Positions 25,408 through 34,683 of a stretch of DNA of 64,000 nt are shown here, piece after piece (position 1 is the stretch's first letter; each line of letters opens with the position of its first letter). Made by a program: the position numbers and the translations under genes. The notes beneath the pieces were generated by a model that was given only the letters and a program-made list of their open reading frames with translations, ran no database searches and was not told where the DNA came from. The DNA lies in the NCBI GenBank assembly GCA_900770395.1, contig CAAGKM010000014.1:1-64000 (forward strand). The letters are read 5' to 3'. This DNA comes from an uncultured Prevotella sp. (GTDB lineage: Bacteria > Bacteroidota > Bacteroidia > Bacteroidales > Bacteroidaceae).

Positions 25408-26553
25408 ATGAATATTCTATTCCTGATATACCACGGATTCTCGGAGGTGAGCGGCATCTCAAAGAAAATAAAATACCAGATAAAGGGACTGCGGCAGCTG
25501 GGACACACGGTGTATGTGTGCTCATACAGCATCGACGGGAGAGGACACAGAATAAGATATATTGACGATGAGCCATTGCAGGACTTCGGCACAGGGCGGC
25601 TTGCGGCGCTGAGGAAAAGATGCTGCTATGGGGCGGTGGTGAGATTTGTTAAAGAGAAGGGGATTGACTTTGTGTATGCGCGGTCGTTCCACAATGCCAA
25701 CCCGTTTACCATCAGGATGTTCAAGGCTTTCAGGGAGGCTGGCATAAAGAGCGTGATAGAGATACCCACCTACCCTTACGACCAGGAATATGTGGGATTC
25801 TCACGATCAACACAACTTGCACTGGCAGTGGACAAGATATTCAGGCACAGACTGGCGCAACAGACCGATGCCATCGTGACATTCACACAGGACAAGGAGA
25901 TTTTCGGACAAAGGACGATATGTATATCCAACGGAATAGACCCTGACATGATTCCGCTAAAGAGCGAGAAGAACTCAAAAGACGGAAGCCTGAACTTCAT
26001 TGGAGTGGCGGAGGTGCACTACTGGCACGGTTTTGACCGCTTCATCGCTGGCATGGGAGAATATTATAAAAATGGAGGAACAAGGGAGATGAACTTCCAC
26101 ATTGTGGGAGGCATTGCCGACTGTGAGATGCACGACTCCGAACATGCGCCGGGCTTTGCCGAACTGGCTGAGAAATATGGTATTACCGACAGGATTGTGT
26201 ATCACGGACAAAAGTTCGGAGCTGAGCTTGACGAGCTTTTCAACAATGCCGACTTTGCGGTGGCAAGCTTAGGGCGACACCGCAGCGGAATCACCCACAT
26301 AAAAACGCTGAAGAACCGCGAGTATGCCGCGCGCGGACTGTGCTTCATCTACTCTGAGACCGACGACGACTTCGACAGCAAGCCATACGTAGTGAAAGCC
26401 CCTGCCGACGAGTCGCCCGTGGACATAAACAAGGTTATCGACTTTATCGACCATACACCCATCACCCCGGAAGAAATAAGGGACAGCATTGACAATCTGA
26501 CATGGGAGAAGCAGATGGAAACAGTAATCAAGCAGACATTCACCACTTCTTAA
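25408..26553 (+). CDS. Glycosyltransferase (GT4-like, GT-B fold)
   Basis: 381 residues beginning MNILFLIYHGFSEVSGISKK, a GT-B N terminus. FNFxGVAEVHYWHGFDRFI-type and VYHGQKFGAELDELF segments mark the nucleotide-sugar Rossmann domain. Instead of the usual E-G-F-G-x3-E pattern it has RHRSGITHIKTLKNREYAARG, where the glutamate in NREYAARG may fill the donor-binding role. It is the last glycosyltransferase of the locus; the histidine kinase gene starts 24 bases later and may share its promoter. G+C is higher than in the left half of the locus. Confidence 0.78.
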   Translation: MNILFLIYHGFSEVSGISKKIKYQIKGLRQLGHTVYVCSYSIDGRGHRIRYIDDEPLQDFGTGRLAALRKRCCYGAVVRFVKEKGIDFVYARSFHNANPFTIRMFKAFREAGIKSVIEIPTYPYDQEYVGFSRSTQLALAVDKIFRHRLAQQTDAIVTFTQDKEIFGQRTICISNGIDPDMIPLKSEKNSKDGSLNFIGVAEVHYWHGFDRFIAGMGEYYKNGGTREMNFHIVGGIADCEMHDSEHAPGFAELAEKYGITDRIVYHGQKFGAELDELFNNADFAVASLGRHRSGITHIKTLKNREYAARGLCFIYSETDDDFDSKPYVVKAPADESPVDINKVIDFIDHTPITPEEIRDSIDNLTWEKQMETVIKQTFTTS

Positions 26554-26577
26554 ACTTAAAAAAGAGCAAAAAATTTA

Positions 26578-28722
26578 ATGCGAAACAAATTCATCGACAA
26601 CTTACGTACAAAGTATATTCTGACACTGCTTATGTGGACGATATACGCCGTTGGCGCAACCGCGCAGACCCAGTTGCCTGGCATAAACAAGGCATTGATT
26701 CCCATATACACCCGTGGAGAAAACAACCTGAAAAACGCATCGTGCCTGCTCACTGCCGACACACTGATGCAGCAAGCCATGCTGATAGGAGACAAAAAGG
26801 CGCAGTGTCTGGCACTGACCATAAAGACACGGCATTACAGCACAACAAGAAACCTGGAGGAGATGGACAAGGCTGTGACTGAGCTGAAGAAAAAGGCAAG
26901 GGAAACGGGGCTGCTGCAATATTACTACTACGCCTGGAACAACTTCATCACGGCATATCTGAACAACGACAGGTATATAAAAGCCATGGAAATGAGCAAG
27001 CAGATGTTTGCCGAGGCAAAGAAAGACAAGCATCCATACGGTATCTACATATCATTGCTGACTGCCGGCAACATCTATCACGTAAGACAGGAATACAATG
27101 TGGCGGCACAAAAATATCAGGAGGCATACGACTTTGTGAGCACCCACAAGGAGCACTTCAACAACGTATCAATAGCTTCAAGACTGGCAAGGGAATACAT
27201 CCAGATTCAAAAATACGACGAGGCGGAACAGGTGCTCAGAGAATGGGAAAGAACCGGGCTGGACCGCTCCAAGACACAGGAGATGTATACTATAAAATGT
27301 ATAATTGACTTTGAAAAGGGCAACTACAGCCAGTTCAAAAAGGACTTTGCCACCATGCAGAAATATGCCGGCGGTAAAAATACCGATTTGAAAAGCAGTT
27401 CACTGGTCATGTTCTACAACGCACTGTCGGACAAGGACTACGCCAAGGCGCAGGCGATGACAGACAACCTGAAAACCAACGACAGCTCGCTTATCTACCG
27501 CCGCCACGAGATTCTCAGCGAGCACGCCGGCGACTACAGGAAGGCTTACGAGTACAGCAGGAAAAGGGCACAGCTGGGCTACAATGAGAAGACACGCATA
27601 GCCAGTGCCGACATTGCAGAAATGAGCACGCTGATAAACATGCTGAAAATTGAGGACGAGGCAAAGAGACTGCAGCTGGAAAACCAGCAGCTGCAGCTCA
27701 ACAACACCGCGCTGGCACTGAACAACGCCAACCTTGAGATAGAGAAGATGAACAGCATACACGAAAGGGATAAAATGCAACACCAGAACGTGGAGCTGAA
27801 ACTTAGGAACAAAGACCTGGAGCTGAGGCGGAACAATGCCATACAGGAGCAGAAGAGGGCTGAACTGGAAAAGAACAACCAGCGCATAAGGACTACCAAC
27901 AGGGTGGTCATGGCGGCAATGCTGCTGTGCCTCACATTCGGCATATGGATGTGGTGGAACAACAGGCAGAAGAAAAGAATGAACCTGATAATAACCAGGC
28001 AGAACAAGACACTGACAGAAGCCAACGAAAGGGTGAAGGCTGCCGACAACATGAAAACGGCTTTCCTGCAAAACATAAGCCACGAGATACGGACGCCGAT
28101 GAACGCCATCGTGGGATTCGCACAGGTGCTCACAATGCCGGGGATGGAGATTAGCGATGAGGAGAAAGAGGACCTGAGAGAAAGGATACTGCACAATTCC
28201 GACTTGCTCACAACTCTCATCAACGACCTGCTCGACTTCTCGATGATTGAAAGAGGCAAGCTGCAGATAAACAGGAAATTAATAAAAGTGAACACCCTGC
28301 TGCACAACGCGCTGGCATCCGTGAGCCACAGGTGCCCTAACGGCGTGAAGCTGCACTTCACAAGCTCACTTGCCGACGAAGAGACAATATTCACCGACGA
28401 AAAGCGCCTGCTGCAGGTGCTGATAAACTTTCTCACCAACTCGTGCAAAAACACAACCAATGGAGAGATACACCTGCACTGCGAAAAAAGCGGCAGGCAG
28501 AAGCTGAAATTCTCTGTCACCGACACTGGAATAGGAATACCCAAGGACAAAATCGGCACCATATTCCAGAGATTCGAGAAACTTGACAGCTTCAAGCAGG
28601 GCACAGGGCTGGGACTTAACATCTGTCAGATGATAGCCCACCACCTCGACGGCTCTATCTGGATTGACAAAGAATATACCGCCGGAGCAAGGTTTGTTTT
28701 TGAATTGCCGCAAAACGGATAA
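26578..28722 (+). CDS. TPR-containing sensor histidine kinase (orphan)
   Basis: 714 residues: signal peptide (about 1-29), a periplasmic helical TPR-like region to about 340, a long coiled coil rich in Leu, Glu and Asn, one membrane helix near 443-460, then a cytoplasmic kinase. H-box SHEIRTP has the phospho-accepting H502; N-box LINFLTNSCKNT; G1 DTGIGIP near 649; F-box IFQRFEKLD; G2 GTGLGLN. No receiver domain and no adjacent response regulator, so the partner is elsewhere. The context next to a glycosyltransferase gene, without an intervening promoter, suggests a link with surface-glycan or envelope control, which is inference. Confidence 0.9.
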   Translation: MRNKFIDNLRTKYILTLLMWTIYAVGATAQTQLPGINKALIPIYTRGENNLKNASCLLTADTLMQQAMLIGDKKAQCLALTIKTRHYSTTRNLEEMDKAVTELKKKARETGLLQYYYYAWNNFITAYLNNDRYIKAMEMSKQMFAEAKKDKHPYGIYISLLTAGNIYHVRQEYNVAAQKYQEAYDFVSTHKEHFNNVSIASRLAREYIQIQKYDEAEQVLREWERTGLDRSKTQEMYTIKCIIDFEKGNYSQFKKDFATMQKYAGGKNTDLKSSSLVMFYNALSDKDYAKAQAMTDNLKTNDSSLIYRRHEILSEHAGDYRKAYEYSRKRAQLGYNEKTRIASADIAEMSTLINMLKIEDEAKRLQLENQQLQLNNTALALNNANLEIEKMNSIHERDKMQHQNVELKLRNKDLELRRNNAIQEQKRAELEKNNQRIRTTNRVVMAAMLLCLTFGIWMWWNNRQKKRMNLIITRQNKTLTEANERVKAADNMKTAFLQNISHEIRTPMNAIVGFAQVLTMPGMEISDEEKEDLRERILHNSDLLTTLINDLLDFSMIERGKLQINRKLIKVNTLLHNALASVSHRCPNGVKLHFTSSLADEETIFTDEKRLLQVLINFLTNSCKNTTNGEIHLHCEKSGRQKLKFSVTDTGIGIPKDKIGTIFQRFEKLDSFKQGTGLGLNICQMIAHHLDGSIWIDKEYTAGARFVFELPQNG

Positions 28723-28812
28723 TATGAAACGGGAAAACGGATAAAAGAACGGGAATATTAATTAAAGTAGGTTAAACCCACAGACAAAATATGCGGGATA
28801 TCAATCTTTTTT

Positions 28813-28925
28813 CGTAATTTTGCAGAAAATAAGCTGCATCTCGGCAAAACATTTAAGCAAGCTTAATGATTTTGCTCTCGATTTGCATAATTTTTGCAGA
28901 AAATAAGACGCATCACAGCAAAATA
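28813..28925. repeat. Duplicated 40-bp promoter-containing element
   Basis: Two copies, 28813-28852 and 28886-28925, share TTTTGCAGAAAATAAG, GCATC and GCAAAA at the same spacing, 73 bases apart. The first contains a perfect -7 box TAATTTTG (28815-28822); the second has one extra T (TAATTTTTG). Both lie upstream of the DUF4468 gene. Confidence 0.7.
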
Positions 28926-28952
28926 ATATAACATAAGTAAAAAACAAAGGAA

Positions 28953-29570
28953 ATGAAAAAATTTATCATAGCAATGATGATTGCGCTGCCAATGGCTGCA
29001 ACAGCTCAAAACACATGGGAAATGCCTGAAGAGGAAGAGGTGGCAGAAAAAACAGTAAAGGTGAATCCCGATGCAAAATACCTTGCAGGTGCAGTGCCTA
29101 CTGTGGACGGTAAGGTGGTGTTCAGCACCACGCTTAAGGCTCCGAACAAGTCTGCCAATGAAATCTACAGCATACTCAAAAAGTATATGCTGCGCATGAC
29201 CAAAGAGAAGAACCAGTTTGAGACGAGCTACCTGTCGATACAAGACAGTGTGAACCACATGCTGGCAGGAGTATATCAGGAATGGCTTGTGTTCAAGAGT
29301 TCTGGTCTGTCACTCGACCGCACACGTTTCAAGTACACACTTATTGCCCAATGTGAGGACGGTAAAGCGGATATCACAATATCAAGAATAAGTTATCTAT
29401 ATGAGGAGGAGCGCAACCCGCAGAAGTACACCGCAGAAGAATGGATTACCGACGAGAACGCTCTGCGCAAGAGCAAGCAAAAACTGCTGCCGATTTCGGG
29501 AAAATTCCGCCGCAAGACTGTGGACCGCAAGGACTATCTGTTTAACAAGATGCAGTCACTCTTGAAATAA
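28953..29570 (+). CDS. Secreted DUF4468 domain protein
   Basis: 205 residues with a clear signal peptide (MKKFIIAMMIALPMAATAQ). The mature part fits DUF4468, a TBP-like domain found in Bacteroidetes envelope proteins: VDGKVVFSTTLKAPNKSANE, LKKYMLRMTKEKNQFETSYL and FKYTLIAQCEDGKADITISR. No catalytic residues are known. The gene follows the duplicated promoter region and precedes a small membrane protein by 40 bases. Confidence 0.8.
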   Translation: MKKFIIAMMIALPMAATAQNTWEMPEEEEVAEKTVKVNPDAKYLAGAVPTVDGKVVFSTTLKAPNKSANEIYSILKKYMLRMTKEKNQFETSYLSIQDSVNHMLAGVYQEWLVFKSSGLSLDRTRFKYTLIAQCEDGKADITISRISYLYEEERNPQKYTAEEWITDENALRKSKQKLLPISGKFRRKTVDRKDYLFNKMQSLLK

Positions 29571-29610
29571 TACGCTGATACTGCTGTTATTCATACAAAC
29601 ACAACAGAAT

Positions 29611-29862
29611 ATGACAACAGACGAACAGGAAATGCATGACACCCCAATAGGAAGGGCACGACAGCGTGAGGAGCGCCGCCGTGAGGAGCGTCTGCACAAA
29701 ATAAAGATGATACGCAACATTCTAAACCTTATATTCATGCTAATGGCCATAGCTGGAATGGCTTACTATTTCTTTGCCGACAAATATGTTGGAACAATTA
29801 TCATATTAGTGGCAATGGCTTTCAAGATGGTGGAATCGAGCATGAGAATGTTAAAAATATGA
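29611..29862 (+). CDS. Small membrane protein, unknown function
   Basis: 83 residues: a charged Arg/Glu-rich N terminus (RARQREERRREERLHKIK), then two hydrophobic helices (about 37-54 and 59-74). No family recognised. The stop overlaps the porin start by four bases (ATGA), so the two are probably translated together. Confidence 0.65.
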   Translation: MTTDEQEMHDTPIGRARQREERRREERLHKIKMIRNILNLIFMLMAIAGMAYYFFADKYVGTIIILVAMAFKMVESSMRMLKI

Positions 29863-32219
29863 ATATCAGAAAATTTTTCCTTTCTATCGCAGTATTATGC
29901 ACCGTTACCATCACCGCCTACTCTCAGAATTACAACCAGATAGACGAAATGGGCAACATCACACAGCGTAACGAGAACCGCAACTTCAACAAGCATAACA
30001 CTGACACCACAAACAATAAAAAGGACATTCCGAGAGGCATTCACGTATGGACGATTGACCGCCGTTTCGGTGACATCACGCCTACACAGGTGGACACCCT
30101 ACCCCACTTGTTTCAGAACACCGTGACGGGAAACGGAATATACAAGCAATACAACACTACAGGAAACAACTACACTGTGCGCCAGAATAGAGTGGCTGCA
30201 GACCGTCCGCTGTTCAACCATTTCATCTTCACACAGCCATATGACTTTGTGATAAAGGAGCCCGACCAGCTGCACTTCACAAACACGCTCTCGCCAATTA
30301 CAAACATAACATACGACGAGTGTGGCGATAAGCAAAACGGCGAGGACCACATCGACGCCAAGTTTGCTGTGAACGCAGGCAAGCGATTAGGCTTAGGCTT
30401 CGACATCAACTATGCTTATGCCCGTGGCTATTTCAGCAATCAGAACACCAGTCACTTCGGATTCACACTCTACTCGTCGTATCTTGGCGACCGCTATCAA
30501 ATGCACACAATGTTCTCAACATACAACCAAAAAGTGGCGGAAAACGGCGGTATTACCGATGACGCATACATAACATTGCCCGAGAGCTTCAACGACGACT
30601 TCGCAGAGAACGAGATTCCAACCGTACTGGAGAAAAACTGGAACCGCAATAAGCATCTCCACTTCTTCCTCAGTCACCGATATAACTTGGGGTTCTACCG
30701 CATGGTGCCGCGCACCGAGGAGGAGATTAAGGCAAGAAAGTTTGCTGCAGAGTCGAAAAAAGAGAACGAGGCGCGAAAGGCTAACGAGGCTGATGACAAA
30801 AAAGAAAAGGGCAGACTGCCGCGACAGAAGAGAGACGCAAGCAACAACGTGCCTGCCGGACGACCAGAGGGCGCAATAATAATGGGCGATGCGCCTACAA
30901 TAAAGCAAGACAGCACCACCATAGATTCCATGCGCATCAAGATGGACCAGCATGCCATGGACAGCATTACAGCCGAGAAGGCCCGTCAGGACTCCATCGA
31001 CACATACATGAAAAAGGAGTTTGTGCCCGTGACAAGTTTCATCCACACACTCGACCTGAACAGCAACGAGCGTATATATCAGGCATACCTAAGTCCAGAG
31101 AACTACTATGCCAACACATATTTCAACGCACTGAGCAACAACACATATCAGGCTGACAGCATCTATGACCAGACAAAATACACGCAGGTGAAGAACACCG
31201 TTGCCATTGCAATGCTCGAGGGATTCAACAAATGGGCAAAAGCCGGACTGAAGCTGTTTGCAAGCTACGATATGCGGCGCTATAAGCTGCCTGCCATCAT
31301 AGATGAGGAGGCAAGCCTGTCGGCTCTCGAGAGCACATCGGAAAACAGCATCAGCATCGGAGGACAGATAAACAAGACACAGGGAAAGACCCTCCACTAT
31401 AACCTCGCAGCCGAGACATGGCTCACAGGTGATGATGCGGGACAGCTGAAGCTCGACTTCGCCACCGACCTCAACTTCAAGCTATTCGGCGACACGCTCA
31501 CATTGGCGGCAAAGGCGGCTTTCTACCGCTTAGAACCTACATTCTACCTCCGCCACTACCACTCAAAGCACTTCTGGTGGGACAATGACCTGAGCAAGGA
31601 GACACGCACAAGAATAGAGGGACTTTTAGCATATAAGAAGACAAAAACAAAACTGCGCCTCGCCATAGAGGAGATACAGAACTACACCTACTTCGGCATG
31701 GCATACGACGCAACAACCGAGGGACGCACAAATATGACAGCTGCCGTGCGACAGAACGGAAGCAACATCAACCTGATGACCGCACAGCTATATCAGGACC
31801 TCAAACTCGGACCGCTCAACTGGGAGAATGTGATAACATATCAGAACAGCAACAGCGACGCGCTGCCTGTGCCCGACCTCAATATCTTCACAAACCTCTA
31901 TTTGAAATTTATGATTGTGAAGCAGCTGGCAGTGGAGCTTGGAGCCTCGGCAACGTATTTCACCAAATACTACGCTCCCGACTATTGTCCACAGATAGGA
32001 CAGTTTGCAGTGCAGGAGAATGAGGCAAGCAAGATTGAGCTTGGCGGATACCCGTTCATCGACATCTATGCCAACTTCCATCTCAAGCGCACGCGCTTCT
32101 TCCTGAGCTACACCCATGCCAATGCAGGCAGCGGAAACAAGATGCAGTTCCTCGTGCCGCACTACGCACAGAACAGCACCGTGCTGAGGTTCGGACTCTC
32201 TTGGAACTTCTTCAATTAA
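29859..32219 (+). CDS. Putative outer-membrane porin (PF14121-type)
   Basis: 786 residues with a signal peptide (about 1-22) and a C terminus ending in phenylalanine-rich strand (STVLRFGLSWNFFN), the usual outer-membrane beta-barrel signal. Alternating aromatic/polar strands occur throughout, and IHVWTIDRRFGDITPTQVDT followed by HLFQN matches the Bacteroidetes putative-porin family. Residues about 290-345 form a strongly charged Lys/Glu/Ala-rich insert that would sit in a loop. The family is often encoded with envelope genes; substrate unknown. Confidence 0.82.
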   Translation: MNIRKFFLSIAVLCTVTITAYSQNYNQIDEMGNITQRNENRNFNKHNTDTTNNKKDIPRGIHVWTIDRRFGDITPTQVDTLPHLFQNTVTGNGIYKQYNTTGNNYTVRQNRVAADRPLFNHFIFTQPYDFVIKEPDQLHFTNTLSPITNITYDECGDKQNGEDHIDAKFAVNAGKRLGLGFDINYAYARGYFSNQNTSHFGFTLYSSYLGDRYQMHTMFSTYNQKVAENGGITDDAYITLPESFNDDFAENEIPTVLEKNWNRNKHLHFFLSHRYNLGFYRMVPRTEEEIKARKFAAESKKENEARKANEADDKKEKGRLPRQKRDASNNVPAGRPEGAIIMGDAPTIKQDSTTIDSMRIKMDQHAMDSITAEKARQDSIDTYMKKEFVPVTSFIHTLDLNSNERIYQAYLSPENYYANTYFNALSNNTYQADSIYDQTKYTQVKNTVAIAMLEGFNKWAKAGLKLFASYDMRRYKLPAIIDEEASLSALESTSENSISIGGQINKTQGKTLHYNLAAETWLTGDDAGQLKLDFATDLNFKLFGDTLTLAAKAAFYRLEPTFYLRHYHSKHFWWDNDLSKETRTRIEGLLAYKKTKTKLRLAIEEIQNYTYFGMAYDATTEGRTNMTAAVRQNGSNINLMTAQLYQDLKLGPLNWENVITYQNSNSDALPVPDLNIFTNLYLKFMIVKQLAVELGASATYFTKYYAPDYCPQIGQFAVQENEASKIELGGYPFIDIYANFHLKRTRFFLSYTHANAGSGNKMQFLVPHYAQNSTVLRFGLSWNFFN

Positions 32220-32235
32220 AGAAAAAGACAATTAT

Positions 32236-32319
32236 AAGTTAGTACTACTTACTTGACAAAGTAAGATATACTTCGATTGTAAAGTAAGATATACTTAAAC
32301 ATAGAAGTAGGTACTATTT
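32236..32319. repeat. Four palindromic 15-bp cores at exact 23-bp spacing
   Basis: AAGTTAGTACTACTT (32236), AAGTAAGATATACTT (32259), AAGTAAGATATACTT (32282) and AAGTAGGTACTATTT (32305). Core starts are exactly 23 bases apart; ends are AAGT and ACTT. The array fills the gap between the convergent porin and ferredoxin genes. Confidence 0.85.
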
Positions 32320-32344
32320 CTTCCATAATATTGCTGAGTGAAAC

Positions 32345-33133
32345 TCATTTTTCAGAATGTCTGATGCCAAAGAAATATTGTCCGCGCTTCCGGGTTATGT
32401 TGCGATAGTTGATGGCGTGAACGGGACAATGGTGATAACAGGCAAGGCAGCAGGTGCAATTGCCGTTGCAATTCCATGAGGGTAAGCCATCAGCAGTGCG
32501 CGTGATATTATTTGTAGGACATACCTTCTGGCACAATCCGCAGCGGATACAGACATCGGCATCAACGGAAAATGGCTTATCGGTAATCATGAAGCGGTTG
32601 AAAAAACCGCCTACAATATGGGTAAGCGTCCACGGCATCGGTCCCTCAACAATGTCATGCCGGTTTTCCTCTCTACACCTTATTATATATATAATGTCTT
32701 CCAATTTCTTTGCGGAAATGGATATCTTCTCCTGCTCACGCTCCGTCGTATCGGTGTACATGAACGGCAGGCAAACATAACTCTCAGGCATGATAAGTGA
32801 GAAGGCGACGGTGAGCCGGAAGCCCACAGCATTAACATCTTTACAGAACACATCCATCGCCTTGCCTATGCTGTCGCCACAGGTAGACACGGCATAGCAA
32901 TATCTGTTTGAAGCATCAGGAATACGGAGCTGGGCAACAAACTCACGGAAGATATGCGGCGGTTGCCAGCCGTGAACGGGGAAACAGAAGCCTACAGCCT
33001 CACCATCGGCAAGACTATAATTAGATTTCCACTGCGTTTTATCGGCAATGTCAATAATACGGTCGTTGAGTGCCTGGGCTATAGTCTGCGCTGCCCATCG
33101 GGTGTTACCTGTGCCGGAGAAAAGGAAAATCAT
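32345..33133 (-). CDS. EFR1-family flavodoxin-ferredoxin fusion
   Basis: 262 residues. The N-terminal flavodoxin-like half begins MIFLFSGTGNTRWAAQ, where SGTGNTR is the FMN phosphate loop. The C-terminal third has two 4Fe-4S motifs: CIRCGLCQKVCP (near 195) and CTCCLACYHHCP (near 225). It is a cytosolic electron carrier of the EFR1 ferrodoxin family, typical of anaerobes, with unknown partner. It lies downstream of pgk but separated by a strong terminator. Confidence 0.9.
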   Translation of the reverse strand: MIFLFSGTGNTRWAAQTIAQALNDRIIDIADKTQWKSNYSLADGEAVGFCFPVHGWQPPHIFREFVAQLRIPDASNRYCYAVSTCGDSIGKAMDVFCKDVNAVGFRLTVAFSLIMPESYVCLPFMYTDTTEREQEKISISAKKLEDIIYIIRCREENRHDIVEGPMPWTLTHIVGGFFNRFMITDKPFSVDADVCIRCGLCQKVCPTNNITRTADGLPSWNCNGNCTCCLACYHHCPVHAINYRNITRKRGQYFFGIRHSEK

Positions 33134-33196
33134 ATTTATTAGAAAGAGGATTAGGAGCAGTAGGAATATTAAGAGAAATATGAATTTTAATACGAT

Positions 33197-33234
33197 AAAG
33201 AAGTTAAAGGAGTTTTTGCTCCTTTAACTTCTTT
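33197..33234 (-). terminator. Terminator after pgk (perfect 16-bp stem)
   Basis: AAAGAAGTTAAAGGAG (33197-33212), six-base loop, CTCCTTTAACTTCTTT (33219-33234). The stem lies 25 bases past the pgk stop. Its words recur in the larger imperfect hairpin at 55486-55601. Confidence 0.8.
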
Positions 33235-33259
33235 AATTCTATATTTTCAAAACCGAAAA

Positions 33260-34513
33260 TTACTCACCCTTGATGGCAGCAACGCCAGGAAGCACTTTGC
33301 CCTCGATAGCCTCGAGCAGAGCACCACCGCCAGTAGAGATGTAGCTTACCTGATCAGCCATGCCGAACTTATTGATACAAGCCACAGAGTCGCCACCGCC
33401 GATGAGTGAGAACGCACCGTTTGCCGTAGCCTTGCAGATAGCCTCAGCAACAGCCTTTGAGCCACCTACGAAGTTGTCGAACTCGAACACGCCTGCAGGA
33501 CCGTTCCAAAGGATTGTCTTAGCACCCTCGATGGCAGCTGCAAACATCTTGCGTGTCTCAGGACCTGCGTCAAGACCCTCCCATCCCTCTGGGATAGCAT
33601 TTGCGGGAACAATCTGAGTGTTGGCATCGTTAGAGAAAGCATCGGCAGCCACGCAATCGGTACCAAGCACGAGGTTTACACCGTTCTCCTTAGCCTTCTT
33701 AATCACGTCGAGAGCAACGTCGAGCTTGTCATCCTCACAGATAGAGTTACCGATATTGCCGCCCTGAGCCTTGGCAAAGGTATAAGTCATACCGCCGCAA
33801 AGGATGAGATTGTCAACCTTGCCGAGCAGATTCTCGATGATACCTATCTTGGTTGAAACCTTTGAGCCACCCATGATGGCTGTGAAAGGACGCTTGATAT
33901 TGCCGAGCACAGCGTCAACAGCAGCAACCTCTTTCTCCATGAGATAGCCGAGCATCTTGTTGTCAGCATCGAAGTAATCAGCGATAACAGCTGTTGAGGC
34001 ATGCTTGCGGTGAGCTGTACCAAAAGCGTCCATAATGTAGCAATCTGCGTATGATGCGAGAGTCTTGGCAAACTCCTTCTGGCTTGCCTTCATTGCCTTC
34101 TTAGCCTCGTCGTACTCAGGAGTGCCCTTCTCAACACCAACTGGCTTGCCTTCCTCCTCTGGATAGAAACGAAGGTTCTCAAGCAGCAGCACCTCGCCCA
34201 TCTTCAGTGCAGCGGCAGCATCCTGTGCCTTTGCACAATCGGGAGCGAACTTAACCTCGGCAACACCGAGAGCAGCGGCAACGGCATCCTTAATCTGACC
34301 AAGGCTCATCTTTGGATTAACCTTGCCCTTTGGCTTGCCCATGTGGCTCATGATGATAAGAGCGCCGCCGTCAGCCAGAACCTTCTTCAGGGTTGGCATG
34401 GCACCCTTGATACGTGTGTCGTCAGTAATCTCACCATTCTCATTCAATGGCACATTGAAGTCTACGCGAACGATAGCCTTCTTACCTGCAAATTTGTAAT
34501 CGTTGATTGTCAT
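33260..34513 (-). CDS. pgk: Phosphoglycerate kinase
   Basis: 417 residues, the full length for bacterial PGK. Conserved segments: VRVDFNVPLNENGEITDDTR (3-phosphoglycerate binding), GTAHRKHASTA, GGSKVSTKIGIIENLL (lysine-rich hinge), and IGGGDSVACINKFG with TGGGALLEAIEG (nucleotide binding). It converts 1,3-bisphosphoglycerate and ADP to 3-phosphoglycerate and ATP in glycolysis. Single-gene unit with its own -7 box and a terminator. Confidence 0.98.
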   Translation of the reverse strand: MTINDYKFAGKKAIVRVDFNVPLNENGEITDDTRIKGAMPTLKKVLADGGALIIMSHMGKPKGKVNPKMSLGQIKDAVAAALGVAEVKFAPDCAKAQDAAAALKMGEVLLLENLRFYPEEEGKPVGVEKGTPEYDEAKKAMKASQKEFAKTLASYADCYIMDAFGTAHRKHASTAVIADYFDADNKMLGYLMEKEVAAVDAVLGNIKRPFTAIMGGSKVSTKIGIIENLLGKVDNLILCGGMTYTFAKAQGGNIGNSICEDDKLDVALDVIKKAKENGVNLVLGTDCVAADAFSNDANTQIVPANAIPEGWEGLDAGPETRKMFAAAIEGAKTILWNGPAGVFEFDNFVGGSKAVAEAICKATANGAFSLIGGGDSVACINKFGMADQVSYISTGGGALLEAIEGKVLPGVAAIKGE

Positions 34514-34553
34514 AACTCTTGTTTTTATACTATATTATAAATTTTTCGTGCTG

Positions 34554-34561
34554 CAAAATTA
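34554..34561 (-). promoter_or_regulatory. -7 box of pgk
   Basis: On the minus strand TAATTTTG followed by C matches the -7 consensus, 40 bases before the pgk start. No clear -33 TTG; the upstream sequence is a T-rich run. Confidence 0.6.
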
Positions 34562-34683
34562 TAAAAAAAAAGGGAAACAGCGAAATTTTGAAATTCGTTA
34601 TTTCCCTCTTACGTTTCCTTTACCTGTCTTTTTTTACTTATTTATACTTACTGCAACATAAAATGCAATATTGACTTAACAAA

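Noticed and set aside
27579..28622. A 347-codon frame antisense to the histidine kinase
   Set aside because: Serine, leucine and phenylalanine-rich shadow translation; the sense strand has every kinase motif.
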